41,969 nucleotides of DNA from Nitrogeniibacter sp050293885 (GTDB taxonomy: Bacteria; Pseudomonadota; Gammaproteobacteria; Burkholderiales; Rhodocyclaceae), in the NCBI GenBank assembly GCA_050293885.1, contig JBNKNO010000028.1, positions 1 through 41,969 on the forward strand. Reading direction: 5' to 3'. The notes under the pieces were generated by a model that did no database searches, had not been told where the DNA came from, and worked only from the letters and a program-made list of their open reading frames with translations. Positions 25,559-33,786 of this stretch are shown in pieces. The position numbers were made by a program, and so were the translations under genes. The first letter of the stretch is position 1. Every line of letters starts with the position of its first letter.

Positions 25559-27087
25559 GACAGATAGAACTCCTGAGGATCGATGCCATAGGCACCGGGC
25601 GGCAAGGCATGTCGGATCGCATAGGGCGACCCGCCGGGCGAGACCGGATCGAAGAGCAGATCCAGCGTGGCCGGATGGGCGTTCGGTGTCTTGTCGGGTC
25701 CGAGCAGGACGAGCACCCGCGGCTTGAGTCGACGCACCCGATTCTGGCTGATCACGACGCCCACTTCGTCGGAGTTCAGTTCCACCAGCGTGCCGACCGG
25801 ATACAGCCCCACGCACTGGATGAAGGCGTCGACCACCGACTCGGAAAACCATGTATTGCGCAGTTTGTTGATTTCCTCGAGCGCCTCTTGCGGACTGAGC
25901 GCATCACCCCACGGCCGTTCGCGTGTCATGGCGCTGTAGCAATCGACGATGCCCGCCATCTGCCCATACAGCCCGATCTCGTCGCCCACCAGCGCGTCCG
26001 GATAGCCCGAACCGTCATAGCGCTCGTGATGCCGGGCAACCACGCTGAGCACCGCCGGGTCGTTCTCGGCGGACGCCTTGAGGATCGCCAGCGAATAATC
26101 GACATGCGCACGAAAGATTTCCCGCTCCAGGCGGGTGATGGCCCCCGACTTCTTCAGCAAACGCGGCGGCAGTTTCACCTTGCCGATATCCTGCATCAGC
26201 CCGGCGATGCCCAGCGTCGTCATTTCCGACGCCTCCATGCCCATGGTGCGTGCAAACACCATCAGCAACACACTCGAATCGAGCGCGTGATCGTAGGCAT
26301 ATTGGTCGGTACGCTTGAGCCGCGTCAGCCACAGCAGCGCATCGGGGTTGCGCACCACGCTGTGCATCATGTCGTCCACACCACTGCGCACGCGCTCCAT
26401 GTCCGGGCGCAGATTGTGTTGCACATCGCGCACCAGTTGCTCGACCGAGGTCTGCGCGGCGGCATACACCGGTGCCGCATCGACGAGTTCATCCTCGACC
26501 GCAACCGAATCCCGCCAGCGGCCGGCACGGTCGGCCTCCGTATCCTCAGCCGATTCGTGGTCAGGCGCGTCGCCATCATGTCCTGGCGGCGGCGCCTCGC
26601 CCCTGGGGCCGAACCAGCGCCCCAACAAACCCTTGAGCCCGCCGCTCTCCGAGGATGACCGTGCCGAGACATCCATCGGCGCGTGCGTCCTGTGCGTTGG
26701 CGACACATCCGCCACCGCGTACTGCGCACGCTTCTCGCGGGCCTGAGGCGCTTTTGCCTCAGGCGCCTTGCCGCCCGCGCGCAGCCAGCGCAACACCTCG
26801 ACGAAATCCCGCCGGGTGCGCGGGGCGTCATCGTGCACATGGATGAGCGGTTCGCGCCGGCCCAGATTCGCTGCAACCGACTCGATCCTGGGCGCCCGGT
26901 AGTGCTCCCCGGTACTGCGCTGCCAGTCGACATAGACGAACCGGCACAATCCGCGCAACTGTTCGAGCGTCTCACCATCCTCGACCAGGAAGCCCTGCAT
27001 CAGGAACGGGGATTCCAGCCACGGCCGATCGAGTTCGGCCACGAACATTCCTACTTTCAAATCCGAAGCGGCGACGATCTCTTTCAC
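25555..27087 (-). CDS. HD-GYP domain protein with DUF3391-like N-terminus and altered HD motif
   Basis: A 510-residue protein starting with GTG, supported by AAGGG upstream and by the typical opening KEIVAASDLKVGMFV of DUF3391 proteins. After that domain (about 1-100) comes a long charged, low-complexity linker (about 105-205). The HD-GYP domain covers about 260-420. H354 region HHERYDGSGYP (353-363) and VDCYSAMTRERPW (381-393) are intact, as are H267 and H328. However, the central HDIGK is QDIGK: Q299 replaces the metal-binding histidine. The enzyme may therefore be weak or inactive as a c-di-GMP hydrolase. It forms an overlapping pair with the EAL gene. Confidence 0.88.
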   Translation of the reverse strand: MKEIVAASDLKVGMFVAELDRPWLESPFLMQGFLVEDGETLEQLRGLCRFVYVDWQRSTGEHYRAPRIESVAANLGRREPLIHVHDDAPRTRRDFVEVLRWLRAGGKAPEAKAPQAREKRAQYAVADVSPTHRTHAPMDVSARSSSESGGLKGLLGRWFGPRGEAPPPGHDGDAPDHESAEDTEADRAGRWRDSVAVEDELVDAAPVYAAAQTSVEQLVRDVQHNLRPDMERVRSGVDDMMHSVVRNPDALLWLTRLKRTDQYAYDHALDSSVLLMVFARTMGMEASEMTTLGIAGLMQDIGKVKLPPRLLKKSGAITRLEREIFRAHVDYSLAILKASAENDPAVLSVVARHHERYDGSGYPDALVGDEIGLYGQMAGIVDCYSAMTRERPWGDALSPQEALEEINKLRNTWFSESVVDAFIQCVGLYPVGTLVELNSDEVGVVISQNRVRRLKPRVLVLLGPDKTPNAHPATLDLLFDPVSPGGSPYAIRHALPPGAYGIDPQEFYLS

Positions 27088-27120
27088 AGGGCCCTTACCT
27101 GAACGGGATGATGACTGGCC

Positions 27121-28158
27121 TCACGGCGCGGGATTGGGGAAGCGTGTGTGCACATCGGCGATGGCGTCAATCAATTCCGGCGTCATTGGCACTTCGACAC
27201 ACGCGATATCTTCCTTGAGCTGTCCCAGCGTGGTCGCCCCGATGATAGTACTGGTCACAAACCAGCGGCTATGAACATATCCCAACGCCAACTGGGTGGG
27301 GGTGAGTCCGAAATCGCCGGCCAGTTGCGCATAGGCTTCCACCGCGGGCTTCACATTGGGTTTTTCATACCGCCGGCCAAAGTTCGGGAACAGCGTGATC
27401 CGACCGGCGGCATTCGCATCGTGCGCATATTTGCCACTCAGATAGCCGAACGCGAGCGGCGAGTACGCCAGCAAGCCGACGTTTTCTCGATGGCACACCT
27501 CGGCCAGACCGTACTCGAACACCCGATTGAGCAGGTTGTAGGCATTCTGGATGGAAACGACGCACGGCAGATTGTGCTCGCGCGCAAGAGCCAGAAACGA
27601 CATCACCCCCCAGGGGTGCTCGTTTGACAATCCCACGTAGCGCACCTTGCCTTCCCGCACCAGCCCGGCCAGCGCCTCGAGCTGATCGCGAATCGGCGTG
27701 CACTCGCGCTCCGCCCCCGGATCGAACTCGGTTTCCCCGAACATCGGCTGATTGCGCTCGGGCCAATGCAGTTGATACAGATCGACGTAGTCCGTCTGCA
27801 AGCGCTTCAAAGAACCGTCGATCGCCTGGCGGATGTTCTTTTCGTCCAAGGCGCGCGGCCCGCCCCGAATCCAGCCCAGACGGCGCGCCGGGCCAGCCAC
27901 CTTGGTGGCCAGAATGACTTTGTCCCTCGCCTGGTGACGCAACCAGGTACCGACGAAACGCTCGGTCTCACCATAAGTATCGGCGCGCGTGGGCACCGGA
28001 TACATCTCCGCCACATCGATGAAATTCACCCCGGCCGCCACCGCCATGTCGAGTTGAGCGTGCGCTTCGGCCTCGGTGTTCTGCTGCCCGAACGTCATCG
28101 TACCCAGGCAAACACTCGACACCTCAAGATCACTACTGCCCAGCCGGCGATACTGCAT
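27121..28158 (-). CDS. Aldo/keto reductase, Tas-like
   Basis: A 345-residue NADPH-dependent aldo/keto reductase close to E. coli Tas. The catalytic tetrad is visible as D and Y in NFIDVAEMYPVP, K in ILATKVAG, and H in LYQLHWPERN. The TYGETERFVGTWLRH and VSIQNAYNLLNRVFEYGL stretches match Tas-type reductases. The physiological substrate is not known. The start MQYRRLGSSDLEVS at 28158 has AGGGG seven bases upstream; the longer frame reads through the divergent promoter region and is rejected. The gene is divergent from rlmM and ends 34 bases from the HD-GYP start. Confidence 0.9.
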   Translation of the reverse strand: MQYRRLGSSDLEVSSVCLGTMTFGQQNTEAEAHAQLDMAVAAGVNFIDVAEMYPVPTRADTYGETERFVGTWLRHQARDKVILATKVAGPARRLGWIRGGPRALDEKNIRQAIDGSLKRLQTDYVDLYQLHWPERNQPMFGETEFDPGAERECTPIRDQLEALAGLVREGKVRYVGLSNEHPWGVMSFLALAREHNLPCVVSIQNAYNLLNRVFEYGLAEVCHRENVGLLAYSPLAFGYLSGKYAHDANAAGRITLFPNFGRRYEKPNVKPAVEAYAQLAGDFGLTPTQLALGYVHSRWFVTSTIIGATTLGQLKEDIACVEVPMTPELIDAIADVHTRFPNPAP

Positions 28159-28188
28159 GCGTGCGCCCCTTCTGATTCGCATTGCCGA

Positions 28189-28217
28189 GTGACGGGTGAC
28201 ACCCGAGCAAGTATTAT
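28189..28217 (+). promoter_or_regulatory. Candidate rlmM promoter with a palindrome in the spacer
   Basis: GTGACG (28189-28194) and TATTAT (28212-28217) are 17 bases apart, 30 bases before the rlmM start. A perfect inverted repeat, CGGGTG (28193-28198) and CACCCG (28200-28205), sits in the spacer where a repressor could bind. Confidence 0.4.
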
Positions 28218-28247
28218 CCCCCGACCCCGACTGCCCGTGTGACCCAT

Positions 28248-29330
28248 ATGTCACGTTTCACCCCCACTCAAGCCATCCTTGTGCAGTGCCGTGCCGGCTT
28301 CGAAACCGAAGCAGCGCAAGAGCTGAGCCGTGCCTGCGAGCGCAAAGGCATCGACGGGCAACCCGCGTTCGAGGCAAACAGCGCATACACCTTGTTGCAG
28401 TTCGACGATGAGATCGACTGGCAGGAGGCGCAGAAACACTTCGCGAGCGCATCGCTGTGCTTCGCGCGTCAGGCGTGGCCCGTGGTCGGGCAGATCGCCA
28501 AGCTGCCTGATCGGGATCGCGTCACGCCGATTGTCGATGCACTCAGGCAACTGCGCACGGCAGTCACCGACGTCTGCCTGGAATACCCCGACACCAACAC
28601 CGGCAAGACGCGCTCGGGATTCTGCAAGCGCTTCGAAGCGCCACTGCGCACCGGGCTGGAAAAAGCCGGCCTGCTCAAACCGGGCGTACGCAAGGCGCCC
28701 ACGCTGTATCTCTTCTTCCCCGATGCGGATTCCGTGTACCTCGGCCTGTGCGAGGCACGCCATGCCAGTCGCTGGCCGATGGGCATCGCCCGGCTGCGCA
28801 TGCCGCGCGGCGCGCCCAGCCGCTCCACGCTAAAACTCGCCGAAGCACTGCAAACCCTGCTCGACGCCGAAGAGCGCGACCGCTGGCTACGCGCCGGCGG
28901 CAAGGCGGTCGACCTCGGCGCCGCCCCGGGCGGCTGGAGCTGGCAACTGGCCAGTCACGGCCTGCGTGTAACCGCTGTCGACAACGGCCCCATGGACAAG
29001 GCACTGATCGCCGACGGACTGGTCACCCATCTGCGTGCGGACGGCTTTACCTGGCGACCGAATGGCTCGGTCGATTGGCTGGTGTGCGACATGGTCGAGC
29101 AACCCGCGCGCATCGCCACCCTCATGGCCGACTGGCTATTGCAGAAGAAATGCCGGCACGCGATCTTCAACCTCAAACTGCCCATGAAGAAGCGCACCGC
29201 GGCCCTGCGCCAATGCACCGACATCATCCGCGCAAAGCTCAAGGGCATCCCCATCACGCTGCGCTTCAAGCACCTGTACCACGACCGCGAAGAAGTCACC
29301 GCCTACCTCTCGCGACTCGATACGCGCTGA
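28248..29330 (+). CDS. rlmM: 23S rRNA 2'-O-ribose methyltransferase (C2498)
   Basis: Methylates the 2'-OH of C2498 in 23S rRNA during large-subunit assembly. The 360-residue protein has a THUMP-like N-terminal half with the opening QAILVQCRAGFETEAAQEL and a C-terminal Rossmann methyltransferase. The SAM-binding motif is VDLGAAPGGWSW (221-232). Catalytic tetrad members include K196 in STLKLAEA, D281 in CDMVEQP and K310 in NLKLPMKKR. The ATG at 28248 is preferred over a GTG three codons earlier because RlmM proteins begin with a short basic start. It is divergent from the aldo/keto reductase gene. Confidence 0.94.
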   Translation: MSRFTPTQAILVQCRAGFETEAAQELSRACERKGIDGQPAFEANSAYTLLQFDDEIDWQEAQKHFASASLCFARQAWPVVGQIAKLPDRDRVTPIVDALRQLRTAVTDVCLEYPDTNTGKTRSGFCKRFEAPLRTGLEKAGLLKPGVRKAPTLYLFFPDADSVYLGLCEARHASRWPMGIARLRMPRGAPSRSTLKLAEALQTLLDAEERDRWLRAGGKAVDLGAAPGGWSWQLASHGLRVTAVDNGPMDKALIADGLVTHLRADGFTWRPNGSVDWLVCDMVEQPARIATLMADWLLQKKCRHAIFNLKLPMKKRTAALRQCTDIIRAKLKGIPITLRFKHLYHDREEVTAYLSRLDTR

Positions 29331-29356
29331 ACCCACGAAAATCCATCGCGGCACGC

Positions 29357-29362
29357 TATAAT
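29357..29362 (+). promoter_or_regulatory. -10 box for rhlE
   Basis: A perfect TATAAT lies 59 bases before the rhlE start. The -35 region is not recognisable. The resulting 5' untranslated region of about 50 nucleotides starts with an AT-rich stretch (TTTGTTTTTTC). Confidence 0.5.
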
Positions 29363-29420
29363 CATTTGTTTTTTCAACAGATGAGGCAGAGCTCTGCCTG
29401 AGCAAGGACACCCGCAACCC

Positions 29421-30869
29421 ATGAATTTTGCCGATCTCGGCCTGATGCCCGAGCTGCTGCGCGCCGTCGAAGACGCCGGCTACACCCAGCCGACGCCCAT
29501 TCAAAGCCAAGCGATTCCGGTCGTACTCTCAGGTCGCGACGTCATGGGCGGCGCCCAGACCGGCACCGGCAAGACCGCCGGCTTCACCTTGCCCCTGCTG
29601 CAACGGCTCGCGCCGCATGCCAGCAGCAGCACCTCGCCGGCCCGTCACCCGGTGCGCGCCCTGGTGCTCGCGCCGACGCGTGAACTGGCCATGCAGGTGC
29701 ACGAATCGGTGCTCACCTACGCCAAACACCTGCCGCTGCGCGCCACCTGCATTTACGGCGGCGTCGACATGAAAGCCCAGATGCAGATTCTGCGCGACGG
29801 CGTCGAAATCGTCGTTGCCACCCCCGGCCGCCTGCTCGACCACGTGCAACAACGAAGCATCCAGCTCAATCAGGTGCAGATGCTGGTGCTCGACGAAGCC
29901 GACCGCATGCTCGACATGGGCTTCATCCCCGACATCCGGCGCATCCTCGGACTGCTGCCGAGCAAACGCCAGAGCCTGCTGTTCTCGGCAACCTTCTCGA
30001 ACGAAATCAAGAAGCTGGCCGATCAGATGCTCAACGAGCCGCAACTGATCGAAGTGGCCCGTCGCAACACCGTCAGCGAAACCATCGAACACCAGGTCTA
30101 TCCGGTCGGCGCCAATGCCAAACGCGACCTGCTCGCCCATCTGCTCAAGGGCGTGGTCGACACTCAGGTGCTGGTGTTTGTCGACACCAAATTCGGTTGC
30201 AGCCGCCTGGCGCACTACCTGAACAACTGCGGCATTCCCGCCGATGCCATTCATGGCGACAAGAATCAGCAGCAGCGTACCGAAGCGCTCGAAGCCTTCA
30301 AGAGCGGCGCCACCCGCGTGCTGGTCGCTACCGATGTCGCCGCACGCGGGCTGGATATCGACGACCTGCCCTACGTGATCAACTACGTGCTGCCCAACAC
30401 CGCGGAAGACTACGTGCACCGCATCGGCCGCACCGGCCGCGCGGGCAAGTCGGGCAAGGCGATCTCACTCGTGGCGCCGGAAGAAAGGGGTCGCCTGGCC
30501 GACATCGAAAAGCTCATCAAACTGCAGATTCCGCAACACACCGTCGAGGGTTTCGAAGCCGGCCGTCCGGGCAGTGAGGATCGTGGGCGCGGCAGCGAGC
30601 GTGGGCGCAATCGAGACGGCGCCCCGAGTCGCGACCGAGACCGCGGGCGTGATCGCGACCGCGGTGAGCGCGGTGAGCGCGGCGCCTCACGCGCACGCCC
30701 ACGCAAAGAAGCCAGAAAGCCGTCGACGATCGCGGCCGACGGTTTCGACTACTCCAAGCCCTACGAGCCCACCGCCACGGACACACCCGCCGACAAGGCC
30801 GAGACGCCGAAACGCGGCCCGAACCGCCCCGTCGCCTTCCTGCTCGGCGGCGGCGGCCGCAAATCCTGA
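29421..30869 (+). CDS. rhlE: DEAD-box RNA helicase RhlE-like
   Basis: A 482-residue ATP-dependent RNA helicase, probably acting in ribosome assembly or RNA decay. All core motifs are present in order: Q motif QPTPIQSQAIP, Walker A AQTGTGKT, APTRELA, TPGRLLDH, DEAD in VLDEADRMLDMGF, SAT in LLFSATF, then ATDVAARGLDI and HRIGRTGR. Short N-terminus and motif spelling place it in the RhlE group. The C-terminal tail (about 385-435) is arginine-, glycine- and aspartate-rich with RDRD and RGER repeats, a likely RNA-binding disordered tail. It follows rlmM with its own -10 box. Confidence 0.93.
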   Translation: MNFADLGLMPELLRAVEDAGYTQPTPIQSQAIPVVLSGRDVMGGAQTGTGKTAGFTLPLLQRLAPHASSSTSPARHPVRALVLAPTRELAMQVHESVLTYAKHLPLRATCIYGGVDMKAQMQILRDGVEIVVATPGRLLDHVQQRSIQLNQVQMLVLDEADRMLDMGFIPDIRRILGLLPSKRQSLLFSATFSNEIKKLADQMLNEPQLIEVARRNTVSETIEHQVYPVGANAKRDLLAHLLKGVVDTQVLVFVDTKFGCSRLAHYLNNCGIPADAIHGDKNQQQRTEALEAFKSGATRVLVATDVAARGLDIDDLPYVINYVLPNTAEDYVHRIGRTGRAGKSGKAISLVAPEERGRLADIEKLIKLQIPQHTVEGFEAGRPGSEDRGRGSERGRNRDGAPSRDRDRGRDRDRGERGERGASRARPRKEARKPSTIAADGFDYSKPYEPTATDTPADKAETPKRGPNRPVAFLLGGGGRKS

Positions 30870-30965
30870 CGAACGGCGGCGGACTTCGTCCGCGTTCAAT
30901 GATCGGGCACGGGCGGGCGCGCCGGTCATGAAAAACTTTCTCACGCCGGGTTTCAAAAGGTAATT

Positions 30966-30988
30966 AGCGGGCAAAAGTGCCCGCTTTC
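30966..30988 (+). terminator. Terminator candidate after rhlE
   Basis: An 8-bp stem (AGCGGGCA at 30966-30973, TGCCCGCT at 30978-30985) with a 4-base loop, followed by a short T-run. It is about 95 bases past the rhlE stop and 30 bases before the next gene. Confidence 0.6.
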
Positions 30989-31017
30989 AGCGTCAAGAGC
31001 CGACAGTGCGGGCCGAT

Positions 31018-33735
31018 ATGATGGGGACCATCCCAATCACCCTGGCCCTGTCACTCATGGACCTGGCTCCCGTGCCGAGAAACCCGGAAGAACCCTTCGT
31101 GCCCGATCTGTCGGAAGGCGCCGAAGCCGGTCTCTACCTCTCCCTGTTCGAACTCATGAACGAGGGCCTGATCATCACCAGCGATGAAACCATCCTGGAG
31201 GTGAACAGTGCCGTGTGCCGCCTCATGGAGCGCAGCTATCACGAGATGGCCGGGCAACCCCTGTCCACCCTGTTCCCCTCCGAACGTGCGTTCCTCAGTG
31301 CGCGTGGCGCGCTGTTCATCCAGGGCGAGGTGCGTGGCAGTCTGCGCGTGAAGCTGCCCGGCGGCCGCGAGCGCAGTCTTGCCTATGTGGCCGCAGCCCG
31401 CATCCGCCCCGGCGTGCACGCCATCATACTCAGCCCCGATCCGGTCACCGGCATCGGCCCCGAGGTCGCTCGCGCGGCCGACACCGTGTGGCCACGGCTG
31501 GCCGCCGCGCTCGACCAACCGGCGCTCGTCATCGACGCGCGCAACCGCATCATGGCGGCCAATGCCCCGGCTCGTCGACGCTTCAACGCCATCGACGCCA
31601 ATCTCACGGGCAAGGCGCTCACCACGGTTTGCAGCCTGTCCGACAAGGCGCGGGACCAAGGGCCCGTCAGCGTTGCACCCGCCGACGGCTCGCCGGAGAT
31701 GCACGGCCGCCTGCTCACCGGCCCCGAACCCGGCTGGCGCATCTTGCTGCTCACCGGCGAAGCACCGGTCGCACCGGTCGATCCTCGTGCAGGTCGTGTC
31801 TTCCGCCATGCACCGCTACCGATGTTGGTGGTGCGTGAAAACGACCTGCGCATCATGGCAGCCAACGAAGCGGCAGCCGCCGCCTATGGCCAATCGCGGC
31901 AAGATCTGCTGCAACTCTCACTCGATGCCGTGCGTGAGCCGACCGAAGGCAAAAGTGCGCTTGCGCCCGGCCTGTGGCACTGGCGCGGCGAAAACGGATC
32001 GTTCCCTGCCGAAACACTGGTGCAAGCGCTCGACGGCGCCCACAAGGAATGGCTGGTCATGCACGATGCGCCAAGCGCGGCGTGGCCGACGGCCTTGTCG
32101 GCCAGTCACGAGCAATTCTCGGCCAATGCGCATGCCGTACTCGTTACCGACGCCAACCATCGCATCCTGTCCGTGAACGGCGCCTTCGAAAAGCTGACCG
32201 GCTACACCGCCAGCCAGCTACGCGGCGAAGCGCTCGAAACACTGGCCACCGGCAAGCACAATGAGCAGTTCTTCGACACCATGCGCCAATCCCTCGCCCA
32301 AGCCGATTGCTGGCAAGGCGAATTGTGGATGCGCAGCCCGGATGGCGAGGCCCTTCTCGAATGGCTTTCGTTCAACACCGTGCGCAACCGCCATGGCGAA
32401 GTCACCTCGCACATTGGCCTGTTCAGCGATCTATCGACCCGCCAGCAGGCGGTCGCGCGCGCCGAGTATCTGGCCAATCACGACGCCCTGACCGGGCTCC
32501 CCAACCACCGTTTCCTCGAAACACGCTTCGATGAAGCCGTCGCCACCGCGCAGCGGCTGCGTCAGCACCTGGCCATCGTCTGCCTCGACATCGACGGTTT
32601 TCGCGCCACCAACGAAACCTTCGGCCATAGCGCGGGCGACCTCGTCCTGCAACAACTGGCCGGCCGCTTGCGCAACTGCAGCGCGCATGTGCAAGTGGCA
32701 CGGGTCGCCTCCGATCAGTTCTGCGCCCTCATCTCGGGCATCGATCTGGTGAGCGAAGTCGACCGCGAGGTCGAGCGCATTCGCCAGGTGTTCAACGCGC
32801 CCATTGGCGTCCAGGGCAACCCGCACACCATCTCGGCCAGCCTCGGCATCGCCATCTTCCCGGCCGACGGGCAGGACTTCTCGAGCTTGTGGACGCAGGC
32901 AGGCAATGCCATGCGCAACGCCCGCCTGGAAGGACCGGGCAGCTGTCATTTTCACGCCCCGGCGCTCAACGCCGCCAGTCTCGAGCGCATGGCGCTTGAA
33001 AGTGCGCTATCCAACGCCGTCGAACGCGGCGCGGTGCATGTCCATTTCCAGCCGGTGGCCGACGCCACCACCGGCGGCATCGTTGCCGCCGAAGCCCTGG
33101 TGCGCTGGGACCATCCCGACCTCGGCCTGCTCAAGCCCAGTCAGTTCATGTCGGCCGCACAGGGCAGCGGGCTCGATTGCGAAATCGGTTTCGAAGCTCT
33201 CCGCGTCGCCTGCGAACATGCGGCCGAGTGGCATCAGGCCGGCATGGCAATCCCCTTTGCGATCAACACCACCAGCAACATGCTCGATCACGAGCGCCTG
33301 ATCGACACACTGTCAAACGCGCTGTCGGCATCGCGCATCCCGCCGGCGGCGCTGGCGCTCAACATCCCCGAGGCCTGCCTGCTCTCGCCCAGCGACGCAC
33401 TGGTCAAACATCTCTTTGCCATCGACAGCCTGGGCGTCAAACTCGCCGTCAGTGGCGCCGGTGCAAACCCACTGCCACTGCACACCTTGCTCGAGCTGCC
33501 CTTTCATGCGCTCAAGCTCGACCGCGCGCTGGTCCGCGATTGCCTGCACCCGACGCGCGCGAAACTGCTGCACGCCACGCTTGCGGTCGCCAATACCCTG
33601 GGCCTTGAAACGCAAGCGGTCGGTGTCGAAACGCCCGAGCAGGCCGATGCCATCGCGGCGCTCGGCTGCGAACGCCAGCAGGGGCATCTGTACGCCCCAC
33701 CGCGACCGGCCGACGACTTCGCCCAGATGCTCTGA
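31018..33735 (+). CDS. PAS-GGDEF-EAL protein with both catalytic domains degenerate
   Basis: A protein of about 905 residues without signal peptide. PAS-like segments lie at about 40-140, 155-250, 260-350 and 360-475; the last (TDANHRILSVNGAFEKLTGY) is a clear PAS. The GGDEF domain (about 475-645) keeps NHDALTGLPN but has ASDQF (564-568) instead of GGDEF. The EAL domain (about 650-900) keeps EAL (692-694) and K833, but the DDFGTG loop is VSGAGA and AEGVE is AVGVE, so metal-binding acids are gone. It is best read as a c-di-GMP-related sensor or effector without enzyme activity. Start is uncertain: ATG at 31018 lacks a good ribosome binding site; GTG 31006 and ATG 31057 are alternatives. Confidence 0.82.
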   Translation: MMGTIPITLALSLMDLAPVPRNPEEPFVPDLSEGAEAGLYLSLFELMNEGLIITSDETILEVNSAVCRLMERSYHEMAGQPLSTLFPSERAFLSARGALFIQGEVRGSLRVKLPGGRERSLAYVAAARIRPGVHAIILSPDPVTGIGPEVARAADTVWPRLAAALDQPALVIDARNRIMAANAPARRRFNAIDANLTGKALTTVCSLSDKARDQGPVSVAPADGSPEMHGRLLTGPEPGWRILLLTGEAPVAPVDPRAGRVFRHAPLPMLVVRENDLRIMAANEAAAAAYGQSRQDLLQLSLDAVREPTEGKSALAPGLWHWRGENGSFPAETLVQALDGAHKEWLVMHDAPSAAWPTALSASHEQFSANAHAVLVTDANHRILSVNGAFEKLTGYTASQLRGEALETLATGKHNEQFFDTMRQSLAQADCWQGELWMRSPDGEALLEWLSFNTVRNRHGEVTSHIGLFSDLSTRQQAVARAEYLANHDALTGLPNHRFLETRFDEAVATAQRLRQHLAIVCLDIDGFRATNETFGHSAGDLVLQQLAGRLRNCSAHVQVARVASDQFCALISGIDLVSEVDREVERIRQVFNAPIGVQGNPHTISASLGIAIFPADGQDFSSLWTQAGNAMRNARLEGPGSCHFHAPALNAASLERMALESALSNAVERGAVHVHFQPVADATTGGIVAAEALVRWDHPDLGLLKPSQFMSAAQGSGLDCEIGFEALRVACEHAAEWHQAGMAIPFAINTTSNMLDHERLIDTLSNALSASRIPPAALALNIPEACLLSPSDALVKHLFAIDSLGVKLAVSGAGANPLPLHTLLELPFHALKLDRALVRDCLHPTRAKLLHATLAVANTLGLETQAVGVETPEQADAIAALGCERQQGHLYAPPRPADDFAQML

Positions 33736-33739
33736 CAGG

Positions 33740-33776
33740 CACAAAAAAACCGCCCCGAGAGGCGGTTTTTTGTGCG
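33740..33776. terminator. Bidirectional terminator between GGDEF-EAL gene and pntB
   Basis: A strong hairpin: ACCGCC (about 33749-33754) pairs with GGCGGT (33761-33766), extended by A7 on the left and T6 on the right. Each strand has a T-run, so it ends both convergent transcripts. Confidence 0.92.
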
Positions 33777-33786
33777 GCGAAGTCGG

